The notes under the pieces were generated by a model that was not told where the DNA came from, made no database searches, and was given only the letters and a program-made list of their open reading frames with translations. Positions 1 through 9,017 of a stretch of DNA of 64,000 nucleotides are shown piece after piece (positions within the stretch are counted from its first letter, which is position 1; every line of letters begins with the position of its first letter). Source of the DNA: Nitrospira sp. KM1 (GTDB lineage: Bacteria; Nitrospirota; Nitrospiria; Nitrospirales; Nitrospiraceae); the NCBI RefSeq assembly GCF_011405515.1, contig NZ_AP022671.1, positions 868,001 through 932,000 on the forward strand, given 5' to 3'. The translations under genes and the position numbers were made by a program.

Positions 1-925
1 GAACGGGCCACAAAGCAATGGCTCCGGTCATCACTTGTGGCAGCACAAACGTTGCTGTCGCGTCCGAGACCTTGGAACCGTTCGCGAGCAGGGCTCCGGA
101 AAGATGCATCGTCGCCTGGCTGCGATACACAAATCCGACGTTTGCGATGGGCTTTCCTTGATTATTGCGTAGGGCGGTATAGAGGATGCTGGCATTAAAT
201 CCAGCGGCCGTATCGCGCCCGAACAGTTCAACTCGCGCTCCGGCCGGAATGCCGAATCCGCCTGGCCAGATCGACTGCCGTTCGACATGTCCCTCTCCCA
301 CCGTTTGCGAAAACGTATAGATATCCGCGCCCAATCCAATCGAAAGACTCTCGGTCAGTCTATAGGCCAACGTTGGCTTAACGTCGAGGAGGGGCAAAGA
401 ACTGAATACTGTCGCCGTCCGGAACGGACCGTCGGTCGGCCACCGGGTGAGCGAACCAAACGGAACGGTGAGCCCGATGCCTACGGCGAGCGGACCAAGA
501 AGCGTGACGCCCAAATCCGGCAGATTGGCGGTGAGATAGAAATGAGCCGGCGGGGGCCACGCCATGCTGCCGTTTCTGTCGCCGCGAGCCGTTGTGCCGT
601 TTGCTCCCGTAAACGTCGTCGCCCCTCCCGTCAACAATCCTCCCGCCATGGATTCAATGCGCGGCAAGTGGGTAAGGCCAGCGGGGTTGTAATGCAGCGC
701 AGATGCGTCATCAGCCTGAGCAGCAAAAGCATTGCCCATTCCTGAAGCCGCAGTCCCCTGACCCTGTATCCTGGGGACTTGGGCAATCGTCTCTGAATGA
801 AGCAGCGCACCCGTCAACAAATAGACCAACCCCATGACGAAGCCATATACGCCTCGTGATCTACGCTTCCCCTTGGTGATTTGGTGAACCTGAAATGTGC
901 TGTTTAAACTGGAACACTCCACCAT
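1..925 (-). CDS. OmpP1/FadL family outer-membrane transport protein (3' end cut by window)
   Basis: This reading frame is open from the ATG at 925 to the window edge, so about 308 residues are visible and the C-terminus is missing. After a basic N-terminus there is a hydrophobic signal segment ending near ETIAQ. It is followed by the FadL N-terminal pattern: a glycine-rich GMGNAFAAQADDAS stretch and then NPAGL, which in FadL forms the hatch that gates the barrel. Later beta-strand-rich sequence fits a 14-stranded outer-membrane barrel. The family takes up long-chain fatty acids or other hydrophobic compounds; the substrate cannot be told here. The ATG overlaps the TAA of the upstream kinase gene (TAATG), so translation is probably coupled. 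A start at the internal ATG near 835 is possible but would shorten the signal peptide. Confidence 0.85.
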   Translation of the reverse strand, partial: MVECSSLNSTFQVHQITKGKRRSRGVYGFVMGLVYLLTGALLHSETIAQVPRIQGQGTAASGMGNAFAAQADDASALHYNPAGLTHLPRIESMAGGLLTGGATTFTGANGTTARGDRNGSMAWPPPAHFYLTANLPDLGVTLLGPLAVGIGLTVPFGSLTRWPTDGPFRTATVFSSLPLLDVKPTLAYRLTESLSIGLGADIYTFSQTVGEGHVERQSIWPGGFGIPAGARVELFGRDTAAGFNASILYTALRNNQGKPIANVGFVYRSQATMHLSGALLANGSKVSDATATFVLPQVMTGAIALWPV

Positions 926-3618
926 TAGGCCTGTCCGCGATCTGCCGTTTCTGGGACGCCAAACCATGCGTCAACGATGTGGTCTAATTCTTCCGCCTCG
1001 AATGGTTTCAGTAGATAGGCCTGTGCGCCCATGCTGATCGCACGAACTGCCGCATCCTTCGCCCCGGACGCCGTGACCATAATGATTGGTAGCTGCTGAT
1101 CCTTCTGCCTGATCCGCTTCAATACCTCCATACCGTCAAGAGAGGGAATGCCGATGTCGAGGATCATTCCTGAGAAGGTTTCAGCCCTTACGGCCTCCAT
1201 GGCTTGCAGACCGTCACTTTCGGTCCGCACGTCGTAGCCTTTAGCCTGTAATCGATCCCCCAGCATCTGCCGGATGTCCATGTCGTCATCCACAACGAGA
1301 ATTTTTGGCATACCATCCATGCTTCCCAAAGAGGGGGCTCCTACGAAGGAACGCAACGGAAGGGATACGCAAAACTCCGCGCCGCCGGGCTGTCCGCTTG
1401 CGACAACGATGGATCCACCATGAAGCTCCACCAGTGTGCGAACGATAGAAAGCCCCAATCCCAATCCCTTTGTCCCCGTGCGCCTTCCTTTCAGTTTGAA
1501 AAAAGGATCGAAGATCTTATCGGCGAATTCAGGTGCGACTCCCGGTCCCGTATCCAAAACAATGATCTCAACAGTCCGCAGACCTTCCTGCCGTACCGTC
1601 ACGATGATGCGGCCCTCTTCCGGTGTGAATTTGATCGCGTTCTGCACCAGATTGGTCACGATTTGAAAAAGGCGATCTTGGTCCGCCCACACGGAAAGAA
1701 CCTGGGTCGGATATAGGGCTTCGAGCTGCTGTCTTTTTGCTTGAGCCAATGGCCGCATCTGCTCGACCGCATCTGCGACCACCCTCGCAAGATCGATATC
1801 GCTGGGCATGAGTTCGAGACGGCCTGTCTGGATCCTGGTCCGATCCAATAATTCTTCGATCATACGGATGAGGCGGTCGGAATTCTCGAGAACCCGCGAC
1901 AGATAACGTTGCTGTTTCTCATTCACCGGACCGGCCAAGCCGTCCAACATATTCTGAAGGAAACCCTTAATGGATGTGAGAGGGGTCTTCAGCTCGTGAG
2001 ACACATGAGAAAGAAATTGGGAACGCAATCGGTCCGCCTGTTCGAGTTCTGCCGTCCGCTCGCGTACTTTGGCTTCCAGCCCGACGTTAAGCTCTTCGAT
2101 CTGCTGATACGCCGCCGCATTGTTCAGAGCGCTTGCAACCTGATGGGCAAACGTCATGAGCAGTTCCAGATCGTCCAGCGTCAGGCAATGCTCCTGCATT
2201 CGATCGACCATCAGACTGCCGAGGATCCGATCCTGTGTCTTTAACGGCACAACAATGATGGATTTCGTTCCCATCATCAGAGCGAGTTCTCGATGCACCG
2301 GATGCAAACGCTCCCAAATAGCCCGGACATCGCCGATGAGAAGGGGCTTGCCCTGCAACAACACGTTTCCTTCCGGGCTTTCCGGATCCGTCACGGAAAT
2401 CTGAACGGTCTGCGCAAATTCCTTGACCTCGTCGGTCACGCCCAAGACCCTGAGATCCTTTGAAACCTGCTTGGCCGAATCGTACGAGGAAATCATCGCA
2501 CGGTCGTAATGCAACACACGGGTCAGGGTTTCCAGGATATGCTGATACAGAACCTCACGATCCAACGTCGAGCTGAATAAAATGCCCGCCCGATGGAGAG
2601 CGGTTAAATGGTTGATCTTGCGGCGCAGCTCAACGCGCGTCTGTTCCTGACCTCCATAGGCTTCGCGCAGTTCCTCGTGGCGCGATTCCGCGACATTGAT
2701 CTGCTCCGTGATCAATGCCTGACGTTCACGGCTCTCCTGTCGAAGGCGTCTGTTCGTCACCAATACAGCCGCCAAGACGGGCACCAGCCCTGCCAGCGCC
2801 GTTTCCCCAAGACTGACCTCGGGAGACAACACCTGAGCCGAGAGGGACGCGAGGGCTCCAATCCCGCTTCCCCACAGTAACGGCCACGCGATCACCGGAT
2901 GGGACTGTCTTGTCCACCTCACTTCCCACTCGCAATGCTCGTCCCCATGCACAATACACGTACGGTCCCTAACCGTAGCTGAAGGAAGGCTGTGCAGATG
3001 CAGCGGAACCATGGCAAGCCTTCCCTTGGCCGATTCACAGATCTGTGCCGCGCATGCCCTGCGGTATGGCCCAAATTGCCGGTACACACCTTCGGTCAGC
3101 GTCAGCCGCAAGATGGCCGACGCATCTGTGACATCGACGACGGTGTATTCCAACCCCCTGGCGAATTTCTGAGCAAAATACGGATACATCCGATAAATCT
3201 GCGCCAGACTGAATGGACGACCCAATGTTTGTATCAACGGGGAAATATGTTTCTCACGGCCTACGTTGAAGAAGAATTCAGGGTCGCCAGACAGCTCGCG
3301 ACAAAACTCCCGCAGATAGGAAGCAAACTCATACGAATAGCTGTTCCACGCATTCTTCAGCTGACCCGGCGTCACATGGTGGTTGTGGTCCCATGCCCTT
3401 TCATTGAGAAGACGACACAGTTCAATAGACGCGTGTGCCGAAGCCTCAGGTCCCTTAGACCGGGCAATCCACTCCTCAAGATATTCAACATTGTCCCGAA
3501 TGACGATTCCGCTGACATCGCCCACATGCGCGCCATGCTCATCGCGACCGAAAGGGACGTGCTGCATGCATGGTCTGTCTAGAATGGTTTGCTCGAGAGG
3601 AAACAAATGTTCCGTCAT
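925..3618 (-). CDS. Hybrid sensor histidine kinase / response regulator
   Basis: 897 residues from the ATG at 3618, which has a GGGAG-like site; a TTG at 3642 would add eight residues. The first ~230 residues resemble a V4R/heme-NO-binding-type sensory domain. A hydrophobic segment (around PVIAWPLLWG to PVLAAVLV) follows, then a GAF domain, a HisKA dimerisation helix with the phospho-acceptor His in HVSHELKTP, an HATPase domain (N box NLVQNAIKF, G boxes DTGPGV and GLGLGLS), and a C-terminal receiver with VVDDD and the phospho-acceptor Asp in ILDIGIP. The kinase would phosphorylate its own receiver or a partner. The signal and output are unknown. The stop codon overlaps the start of the FadL-like gene, which makes that transporter a likely co-expressed partner. 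Confidence 0.9.
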   Translation of the reverse strand: MTEHLFPLEQTILDRPCMQHVPFGRDEHGAHVGDVSGIVIRDNVEYLEEWIARSKGPEASAHASIELCRLLNERAWDHNHHVTPGQLKNAWNSYSYEFASYLREFCRELSGDPEFFFNVGREKHISPLIQTLGRPFSLAQIYRMYPYFAQKFARGLEYTVVDVTDASAILRLTLTEGVYRQFGPYRRACAAQICESAKGRLAMVPLHLHSLPSATVRDRTCIVHGDEHCEWEVRWTRQSHPVIAWPLLWGSGIGALASLSAQVLSPEVSLGETALAGLVPVLAAVLVTNRRLRQESRERQALITEQINVAESRHEELREAYGGQEQTRVELRRKINHLTALHRAGILFSSTLDREVLYQHILETLTRVLHYDRAMISSYDSAKQVSKDLRVLGVTDEVKEFAQTVQISVTDPESPEGNVLLQGKPLLIGDVRAIWERLHPVHRELALMMGTKSIIVVPLKTQDRILGSLMVDRMQEHCLTLDDLELLMTFAHQVASALNNAAAYQQIEELNVGLEAKVRERTAELEQADRLRSQFLSHVSHELKTPLTSIKGFLQNMLDGLAGPVNEKQQRYLSRVLENSDRLIRMIEELLDRTRIQTGRLELMPSDIDLARVVADAVEQMRPLAQAKRQQLEALYPTQVLSVWADQDRLFQIVTNLVQNAIKFTPEEGRIIVTVRQEGLRTVEIIVLDTGPGVAPEFADKIFDPFFKLKGRRTGTKGLGLGLSIVRTLVELHGGSIVVASGQPGGAEFCVSLPLRSFVGAPSLGSMDGMPKILVVDDDMDIRQMLGDRLQAKGYDVRTESDGLQAMEAVRAETFSGMILDIGIPSLDGMEVLKRIRQKDQQLPIIMVTASGAKDAAVRAISMGAQAYLLKPFEAEELDHIVDAWFGVPETADRGQA

Positions 3619-3887
3619 CCGCAAACTCCCGGTATGCGACAATTAAGGCGACGCGGCTCAGTACTAGCAACTTAGGAAGGCAAAGTATATACCGTGCTTA
3701 TACGTACGCACGCCAAATGCCTTGAAACGAAGCGTTTAGGGCGTAAACCTCGTATCACGTGCTTGGCAGCCGAGCGTTCGTACGAATGCGGCGATTATCG
3801 GTTGTGATACGAGATAAGGAAGTGATGGATACAGAGAAGAGGGAGCCCGAAAACTAGGAGCAATCAGCGATACCTCGGCGGGAAAAG

Positions 3888-4544
3888 CTAGACAACCATT
3901 TTTCGACAGTAGAATGCTTCGGCATACTTTTCTGGCGCGTTGGACTCGATACCGCGGATGCGCATGACAGAAAGAAAGGTATCTTCGGAAAACCACTGCT
4001 TTCCGCTTTGAGTCCGAAAACAATCAATGATGGTGCGTATCTTTTTCCGGCAGGTCTCAATGTCGAGATGGACGAATAGGTTCGGACTTCCAAAATCTCC
4101 ATCGTACTTGGGAATTTCGTACTCGAGAATCAAGTGGTCGCGGAAGGTGTTCCAAGTTAATTCCGATACCAATCGATGGTCTTGATGCAGGTCGTCACGG
4201 TAATGGGTGAGAATCATATCCGGTTCATAGGTTCGCTTGAGAGTCTCAAAGAATCGCTTGATCTGTTTTCCCGAATAGGGAAAGATTCCGTCAGGAAAAC
4301 TTTTGACGATGATCTGCTTTCGCCGGACGTGCTGAAGAAATCGCCTCGCTCCGTGTATCGCCTCTTTGCGTCTGATCGACCGGGCGCTGAGCACCACCCA
4401 TATGATTTCGATGGCATTGCCGTACTGCTTCACCAGTTTCAACAGGGTGCCGCCGCATCCGATCTCGATATCATCAGAATGGGCGCCGACACAGAGGACT
4501 GATACGCGGTTCTTGCGAGCGAGACGTGACTTCAGGTCAAACAT
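3888..4544 (-). CDS. PIG-L family deacetylase
   Basis: 218 residues from the ATG at 4544; a TTG at 4559 would add five residues. The zinc-binding AHSDD motif of the PIG-L/LmbE family is present near the N-terminus, followed by CGGTL, and the second metal/catalytic region is seen as HYRDDLHQDHRL. Members remove N-acetyl groups from GlcNAc-type sugars on lipids, mycothiol or bacillithiol precursors, or polysaccharide building blocks. The gene lies 39 bp downstream of a sugar-nucleotide transferase gene on the same strand, so a role in modifying a surface glycan or nucleotide sugar is a reasonable inference. The exact substrate is not visible. Confidence 0.85.
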   Translation of the reverse strand: MFDLKSRLARKNRVSVLCVGAHSDDIEIGCGGTLLKLVKQYGNAIEIIWVVLSARSIRRKEAIHGARRFLQHVRRKQIIVKSFPDGIFPYSGKQIKRFFETLKRTYEPDMILTHYRDDLHQDHRLVSELTWNTFRDHLILEYEIPKYDGDFGSPNLFVHLDIETCRKKIRTIIDCFRTQSGKQWFSEDTFLSVMRIRGIESNAPEKYAEAFYCRKMVV

Positions 4545-4583
4545 GCTCAAATGTTCCAACTCGCAGGCAGGAGACGACGAACC

Positions 4584-5393
4584 TCACGCGCACTCTTCGT
4601 ACAGGCTGAGATTCTGCCTCTCTCTCCAGACTGCCCACGGAGCCTTGCCCCTCGCATAGAGATCATCCAGCAACATCTTGTCTTTGAAGGTGTCCATCGC
4701 CGCCCAGAAGCCATTGTAGGTATACCCGACCAACTGGTCTTCCTTGATCAGACGCTGAAAGGGAGCATGGACCAACTCTTCACCCTCGCAGATGTACTTG
4801 AAAATCTCCCGTTTGAAGATGAAATACCCGCCGTTGACACGGATTCGAGAGTGCGACAACTCATCTAAACGCGTGATACGCCCATCACCGGCCATCGTCA
4901 CTTGATGCATACTCAGCCGAGGGGTGATGCACAGACAGCTGGCAATGACATTGCGGGCACGAAAATGAGCCAGGTGATCCATATGCGGGAGGTCGGTCAA
5001 GCCATCGGTATAGTTGGCAAGAAAAGCCTCGTCCTTGCCGATGTGTTCTTCAACCGATTTCAGCCGTTGCCCGACTGTGGATTGAATCCCTGTATCCACG
5101 AACGTGATCTTCCAATCCTGAATATCCGCATTCAACAATTTGATCTGCTTCCCGCCATCGGTGAGCACAAAGTCGTTGGAGACGCATTCGTCGTATCGAA
5201 GGAAATATTCCTTGATGGCATCCGCACCGTACCCAAGACAGAGAATGAATTCCTTGTGCCCAAAATGCGCATAATATTTCATGACATGCCAGATGACCGG
5301 CCGGTACCCGATCGGGACCATGGCCTTCGGAACCTTTTCAGAATAGTCTCGAAGCCGAAGCCCGAGCCCCCCGCAGAACAGAACGACTTTCAT
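4584..5393 (-). CDS. Sugar-1-phosphate nucleotidyltransferase (glucose-1-phosphate cytidylyltransferase-like)
   Basis: 269 residues. The start was set at the ATG beginning MKVVLFCGG because the nucleotide-binding signature GGLGLRL with the downstream Lys of KVPKAMVPIG must lie at the N-terminus. A further-upstream start (5438) would add 15 unconserved residues. The sequence looks like RfbF-type glucose-1-phosphate cytidylyltransferases (about 257 residues), which make CDP-glucose for dideoxysugars. Motifs include LCLGYGADAIKEYF and the metal-site region around NYTDGLTDLP. It is followed by the PIG-L deacetylase gene, suggesting a two-gene glycan-related operon. CTP versus UTP or dTTP specificity cannot be judged. 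Confidence 0.82.
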   Translation of the reverse strand: MKVVLFCGGLGLRLRDYSEKVPKAMVPIGYRPVIWHVMKYYAHFGHKEFILCLGYGADAIKEYFLRYDECVSNDFVLTDGGKQIKLLNADIQDWKITFVDTGIQSTVGQRLKSVEEHIGKDEAFLANYTDGLTDLPHMDHLAHFRARNVIASCLCITPRLSMHQVTMAGDGRITRLDELSHSRIRVNGGYFIFKREIFKYICEGEELVHAPFQRLIKEDQLVGYTYNGFWAAMDTFKDKMLLDDLYARGKAPWAVWRERQNLSLYEECA

Positions 5394-5611
5394 AATGGTG
5401 ATAGCGGTACTTGGAATGGAAAATTGAGAGGCCGACAATCAGGCGCACGTTTCAGACCCATGTCCGAAAGCTTACCAGAAAAATCGAGAAATCCCAGCGG
5501 ATCTGACAAATCCGTCGCACGAAGAATGCCTCGCCGCATCCATACATTTTCTGATGAGCGAACGGATGGTGAAGAATTATTCTGGAGAACTGTTCAGCGA
5601 GATGGCGAGGC

Positions 5612-5920
5612 TTACGTCCGGACCGATCTCTTCAAACGACGTTCCACGCTCTGCACTTTGCTCGAAAGCCGGCCGCTGTGTCCCTTGCGGTAATCGATCT
5701 TGATCGAGCAGGAAATCCTATTGCAATCTTTTTTCATCCGCGCATAGCACTGTTCCACGACCGCCATCACATCGTGCCACTCCCCCTCCAGCACCGTCCC
5801 CATCGGGTTGAGCCGATATGCGACACCGCTCTTGTCGACGATATCCAGCGACCTGGCGACATATTTGCCGACGCTCTCGCTCTTCCCCAACGGCGACATG
5901 CTGAACTCGAGCAGGACCAT
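5612..5920 (-). CDS. MTH1187 family thiamine-binding protein
   Basis: 102 residues, typical for the UPF0045/MTH1187 family of small ferredoxin-like-fold proteins that bind thiamine or its pyrimidine moiety. The hallmarks visible are the N-terminal VLLEFSMSPLG, the middle YRLNPMGTVLEGEW and the following helix with VVEQCYARM. The protein is cytoplasmic and probably tetrameric. The gene begins 20 bp after the stop of the siroheme-type dehydrogenase gene, so the two probably share a transcript. The C-terminal ~15 residues are basic and unlike the compact family core, so the tail may be lineage specific. Confidence 0.85.
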   Translation of the reverse strand: MVLLEFSMSPLGKSESVGKYVARSLDIVDKSGVAYRLNPMGTVLEGEWHDVMAVVEQCYARMKKDCNRISCSIKIDYRKGHSGRLSSKVQSVERRLKRSVRT

Positions 5921-5940
5921 ATCTGCAGGCTCCTCGTCAA

Positions 5941-6591
5941 TTATTGAGTAATACTTCCGGCCTTCTCGCCGGTCCGATGATCAGTCCAGACTTTTGGATA
6001 TTGCACTTTCCCCAGTAGCCGAAATCCATCCAGCGCTTCCCGCAGCATCGCGCGCCGCTTTTCGGCGTCAGGCTCCGATGCCTTCGCCTGCTCACGAAGC
6101 TGTCCCAGCCAGTCGACGAAGGACACGAACTCGCCGTCGAGAATTCGTTCCAGATCTTCCTTCATGAACCACGACAACGCCGGGGCCATGCCACTGGTGC
6201 TGATCGCAACCCGCGCATGCCCGGAGGCGACAACCGCCGGCATGTTCACATTCGAGGCTTCAGGAAAATCGACCGACCACAAGAGAAACTTCTTTTCACG
6301 GGCTTTGGCGAACAACGTCCGCGCGAATTCCTTGTCCCCGCGCACGGTGTTCAGCACCAGGATCGCGCTCTCCAGATCCGTCTCGCGGAAATGCCGTCCA
6401 CGATGGATGACCTTGGCCGAGGCCGCCAGGTCTTTCAATTTCTCATGCAGCGTTGGCGCGACAACCGTGACTTTCGCTCCCGCGTCCAACAATCGCTGAC
6501 TCTTATCCGCCGCTTCCTCGTCTCCCCCGAGCACGAGCACGGGATAACCTTTGACGTCGAGAGACACGGGAAACCCTGGGTTCGCAGCCAT
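5941..6591 (-). CDS. Precorrin-2 dehydrogenase / siroheme synthase N-domain-like protein
   Basis: 216 residues from an ATG with an excellent GGAGG site seven bases upstream. The longer frame reaching 7002 runs under the divergent upstream gene and is rejected. The N-terminus reads FPVSLDVKGYPVLVLGG, the NAD-binding Rossmann start of Met8/CysG-N, followed by KVTVVAP. The mid-region matches the dimerisation and catalytic core (NVNMPAVVASG..VAISTSGMAPAL). Such enzymes oxidise precorrin-2 to sirohydrochlorin for siroheme or heme d1 synthesis. The C-terminal ~60 residues are the usual helical dimerisation part. It heads a likely two-gene transcript with the thiamine-binding gene. Confidence 0.88.
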   Translation of the reverse strand: MAANPGFPVSLDVKGYPVLVLGGDEEAADKSQRLLDAGAKVTVVAPTLHEKLKDLAASAKVIHRGRHFRETDLESAILVLNTVRGDKEFARTLFAKAREKKFLLWSVDFPEASNVNMPAVVASGHARVAISTSGMAPALSWFMKEDLERILDGEFVSFVDWLGQLREQAKASEPDAEKRRAMLREALDGFRLLGKVQYPKVWTDHRTGEKAGSITQ

Positions 6592-6730
6592 GCCGACACC
6601 TCCTCGCTTGCAACAAAGCGATATCATACAACAGCCGCTTTTCGTGCGTAAACCATGATCTCCCCTTTTCGAAACGACCTCTGTATAATGCGCCCTCTTG
6701 TCTGGAAGTTGACGAGAGGAACTGCGCCCC

Positions 6731-7186
6731 ATGGCCAAAATGGAAATGCGTACGCTCGGCTTCGCGGGAAGCATCATCGGCTTCGCCGCCCTCGCGGCCT
6801 GGTTTGGACTCGTGCATAGCTGTGATCCGCAGAGCGGAGAACCGGTCATCGCAGGGCGTGTTCTCATTGCCCCCGAGTTGGCGAACCAAGTGCGTCCGAC
6901 AGACGTCCTCTTTGTCATCGTCCGTCGCCCGGGTGGAACTCCACGGCCGGTCGCCGCCAAACGGATCGACAATCCCACCTTCCCGGCTTCGTTCGAGATC
7001 ACGAATGCCGATGTGATGGTGCAGGGATCGGAACTGCGCGGGATGGTCGATGTGGTCGCCCGGTTGGATCGAGACGGTCAGGCCGGTCCGGCTCAACCCG
7101 GAGACATCGAAGGACGATACGCCAGAAATCCCACGTTACCAGGCGGCCGCGATTTTGAAGTAATTCTGGATACAGTAAAGCAGTGA
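6731..7186 (+). CDS. Membrane-anchored protein with a CcmI C-terminal-type domain
   Basis: 151 residues. A hydrophobic segment near residues 8-28 forms a signal anchor; the Cys at about position 31 is not in an obvious lipobox. The rest (GEPVIAGRVLIAPELANQV, VLFVIVRRPGG, PASFEITNADVMVQGSEL, then GDIEG and a final VILDTVKQ) follows the pattern of the C-terminal periplasmic domain of CcmI/CycH. In the c-type cytochrome maturation apparatus CcmI chaperones apocytochrome c to the heme lyase. The TPR and N-terminal parts of CcmI are absent, so this is a free-standing version. It is divergent from the siroheme-type gene and convergent with the HNH gene. Confidence 0.65.
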   Translation: MAKMEMRTLGFAGSIIGFAALAAWFGLVHSCDPQSGEPVIAGRVLIAPELANQVRPTDVLFVIVRRPGGTPRPVAAKRIDNPTFPASFEITNADVMVQGSELRGMVDVVARLDRDGQAGPAQPGDIEGRYARNPTLPGGRDFEVILDTVKQ

Positions 7187-7210
7187 GAGGAAGGTGCTAT
7201 CGCCTAGGTC

Positions 7211-7320
7211 GTTCAAACAAGCTTTTCGGCAAGGCCGCAGCAAGCGAAAGTTGAGTCGTACTCCCTTCGTACGTCGAAACCTTGAGCGTAGCGAGAACGC
7301 CGCTGACAACTTGTTTCAAC
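7211..7320. repeat. Palindromic intergenic repeat, copy A
   Basis: A roughly 110-bp imperfect palindrome bounded by GTTCAAACAAG and its inverse CTTGTTTCAAC. Internally it has the family core AAGGCCGCAG.AAGCG, a GTCGTACTCCCTTCGTACG central part, and GAGCGTAGCGAGAACGCCGC. It fills the gap between two convergent genes (ends at 7186 and 7329), where its transcript could fold into a long hairpin acting as a bidirectional terminator. Related copies lie at 10744, 12986, 16108, 17778, 19828 and 51521. Confidence 0.85.
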
Positions 7321-7328
7321 AACCTAAT

Positions 7329-7874
7329 TCAGGGACCGGAGGGATCGGCATCCAACTCCATATTCCAGTACAAGTAGTCGCGCCAGCTTTCGGGAGTATT
7401 TCTGATACCAATGGTGATCGTGACAATCGGGCTCCAGCGTGGCTTGACCGGCCGCTTAACGAGTCGCATCCCCGCCTCCTCCGGCGTGCGCCCGCTCTTT
7501 CTATTATTGCAACGCCAGCAGGCGGTCACAATATTTTCCCACGTCTTTCGTCCGCCTTTGGCGATCGGGGTCACATGATCGAAGGTGAGTTCCTCGGTCC
7601 GGAATCGGTTCCGGCAATACTGGCAGGTATACCCGTCGCGCGTAAAGATATTGATGCGGGAAAATTTGACCGCCCTGTGGCTGTCTTTCAGTCGAACCAG
7701 CTTGAGAAGGCGCATGACGGAAGGAAGCTTGAACGAAATCGATACTCCGTGGACCTCGCGGTCGTATACCTCGAGAACTTCAACCTTTCCCTGCCACAGG
7801 AGCGCGATTGCTTTTTGCCAATGAACGACACGAAGGGGTTCGTAGGTTGAATTGAGCAGGAGGGTCATTTCCAT
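7329..7874 (-). CDS. HNH endonuclease family protein
   Basis: 181 residues. The first ~85 residues (LLNSTYEPLRVVHWQKAIALL) match the N-terminal part of a common stand-alone HNH family. The nuclease domain follows with CQYC, the motif LTFDHVTPIAKGG, and ACWRCNNRKSGRTPEEAG. The two CxxC pairs would bind structural zinc, and the DH pair holds the catalytic His and metal site. The physiological role of this widespread family is unclear, although a DNA-processing role is usually assumed. It is transcribed convergently with the CcmI-like gene and nothing nearby suggests a restriction system. Confidence 0.85.
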   Translation of the reverse strand: MEMTLLLNSTYEPLRVVHWQKAIALLWQGKVEVLEVYDREVHGVSISFKLPSVMRLLKLVRLKDSHRAVKFSRINIFTRDGYTCQYCRNRFRTEELTFDHVTPIAKGGRKTWENIVTACWRCNNRKSGRTPEEAGMRLVKRPVKPRWSPIVTITIGIRNTPESWRDYLYWNMELDADPSGP

Positions 7875-8017
7875 TAGGAAACCTCATTCCCAACCGAGGC
7901 TCCTTTGTATGAGGGCCTTCCATCGGTCTGGGTACGCTCTGTTAAATCTAATGCCATAAGCCGACCGTGAAATCAAGCTGGGGCTGAATCTCCGGCCAAG
8001 CCAATCAGGATATACGT

Positions 8018-8356
8018 ATGAGCCAAGTCCCCATCCTGCAAGACTTTGTCACCGTCGCGAAAGTGGATGAGATCCCTCCCGGAACCGGACGGACCGTGGA
8101 TGTCAAAGGCGTTTGGATCGCGCTGTTCAACGTCGACGGAACATTTTATGCGGTCGACAATGCATGTCCCCATGCCGGCGGTCCGCTGGGCGAAGGTCAT
8201 CTCACGGGCGACATGATCGAATGCCCCTGGCATGGCTGGTCATTCAGCGTGCGAACCGGCGAGCGTCGAGGCAACTCGAACATCACCGTCGCTTGCTGCC
8301 CTGTGCGCATCGAAGGAGACTGCGTGCAGATCGCCCTGCCGCCCGGCTTTATCTGA
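8018..8356 (+). CDS. Rieske [2Fe-2S] ferredoxin-like protein
   Basis: 112 residues, the size of single-domain Rieske ferredoxins such as NirD or the biphenyl dioxygenase ferredoxin type. The cluster ligands are visible as CPHAGGPLGEG (Cys and His) and CPWHGWSF (Cys and His), separated by the usual ~17 residues. The protein would carry electrons to an oxygenase or reductase. The partner is not next door; the nearest redox gene is the thioredoxin-like ferredoxin at 9508. The 3' end overlaps the convergent gene at 8349 by eight bases. Confidence 0.93.
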   Translation: MSQVPILQDFVTVAKVDEIPPGTGRTVDVKGVWIALFNVDGTFYAVDNACPHAGGPLGEGHLTGDMIECPWHGWSFSVRTGERRGNSNITVACCPVRIEGDCVQIALPPGFI

Positions 8357-8801
8357 CGCCTGGGAACTGAGGAACGGCCGGACCGGGAGTCGATTCCGGC
8401 TCCGGAGCCTTCGGCGTGATACCATCAGCCGGTAATGAAGCCGCGTTCACTCTATTCAACGACAGGTTGGCGTGCCAGATGAATTCGCGTTCGAACCACT
8501 GTCCCGTCGCCCCCTGATCCCGCAGCTGAATTCTGATCTCGTACATATCGCCGTCTACTTGCTTCACACGCCACTCCCCCAGTCTGGCGTTCAGGCCCCG
8601 ATCCTTCATGGCCCGAACGTGTTCGGTCATGGCCTGGAGGATGGTCGGATATCCTTGCGCGCGATGCGTTTGAACAAGGGCGAGGGCGTCGGCTGCGCGC
8701 CGATCGAGCATGGGATTCACCGTCGGCGGCTTGTTCCAAACAAAATACACCACCCCGAGCAGGAGAATCGCGACGACTGCGTAATGGATGATTTTGACCA
8801 T
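8349..8801 (-). CDS. Hypothetical single-pass membrane or exported protein
   Basis: 150 residues from the ATG beginning MVKIIHYAVV; the ATG at 8831 would add ten basic residues. Residues about 5-25 are strongly hydrophobic (AVVAILLLGVVYFVW), giving a signal anchor. The remaining domain is soluble, with a helical stretch (ADALALVQTHRAQGYPTILQAM) and a beta-rich part (WRVKQVDGDMYEIRIQLRD). It ends in a Pro-rich tail (KAPEPESTPGPAVPQFPG). I do not recognise the family. Its 3' end overlaps the convergent Rieske gene. Confidence 0.65.
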   Translation of the reverse strand: MVKIIHYAVVAILLLGVVYFVWNKPPTVNPMLDRRAADALALVQTHRAQGYPTILQAMTEHVRAMKDRGLNARLGEWRVKQVDGDMYEIRIQLRDQGATGQWFEREFIWHANLSLNRVNAASLPADGITPKAPEPESTPGPAVPQFPGVR

Positions 8802-9017
8802 GCAGTGTGAACGGCAGCGACCGATTCGCATCTTAGAAAGTCATCTCGCATGAAGTCAATCTGCCGCGATGCCCATCGAGGAAATTGTCAGCAGCCTGAT
8901 CGAACCCTATCCGGGTCCTCGTGCGGCTTGTGCCAAATAAACAGGGTATGTTACAAGTACCGGCTTGATAATAGAATGAGTCTTTCTGCAGTTTCATCTT
9001 CCAGCTAATGGACACAT

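Noticed and set aside
5941-7002. 353-codon extended frame for the siroheme-type dehydrogenase
   Set aside because: The extension runs antisense to the CcmI-like gene and lacks family similarity; the ATG at 6591 has a strong GGAGG site.
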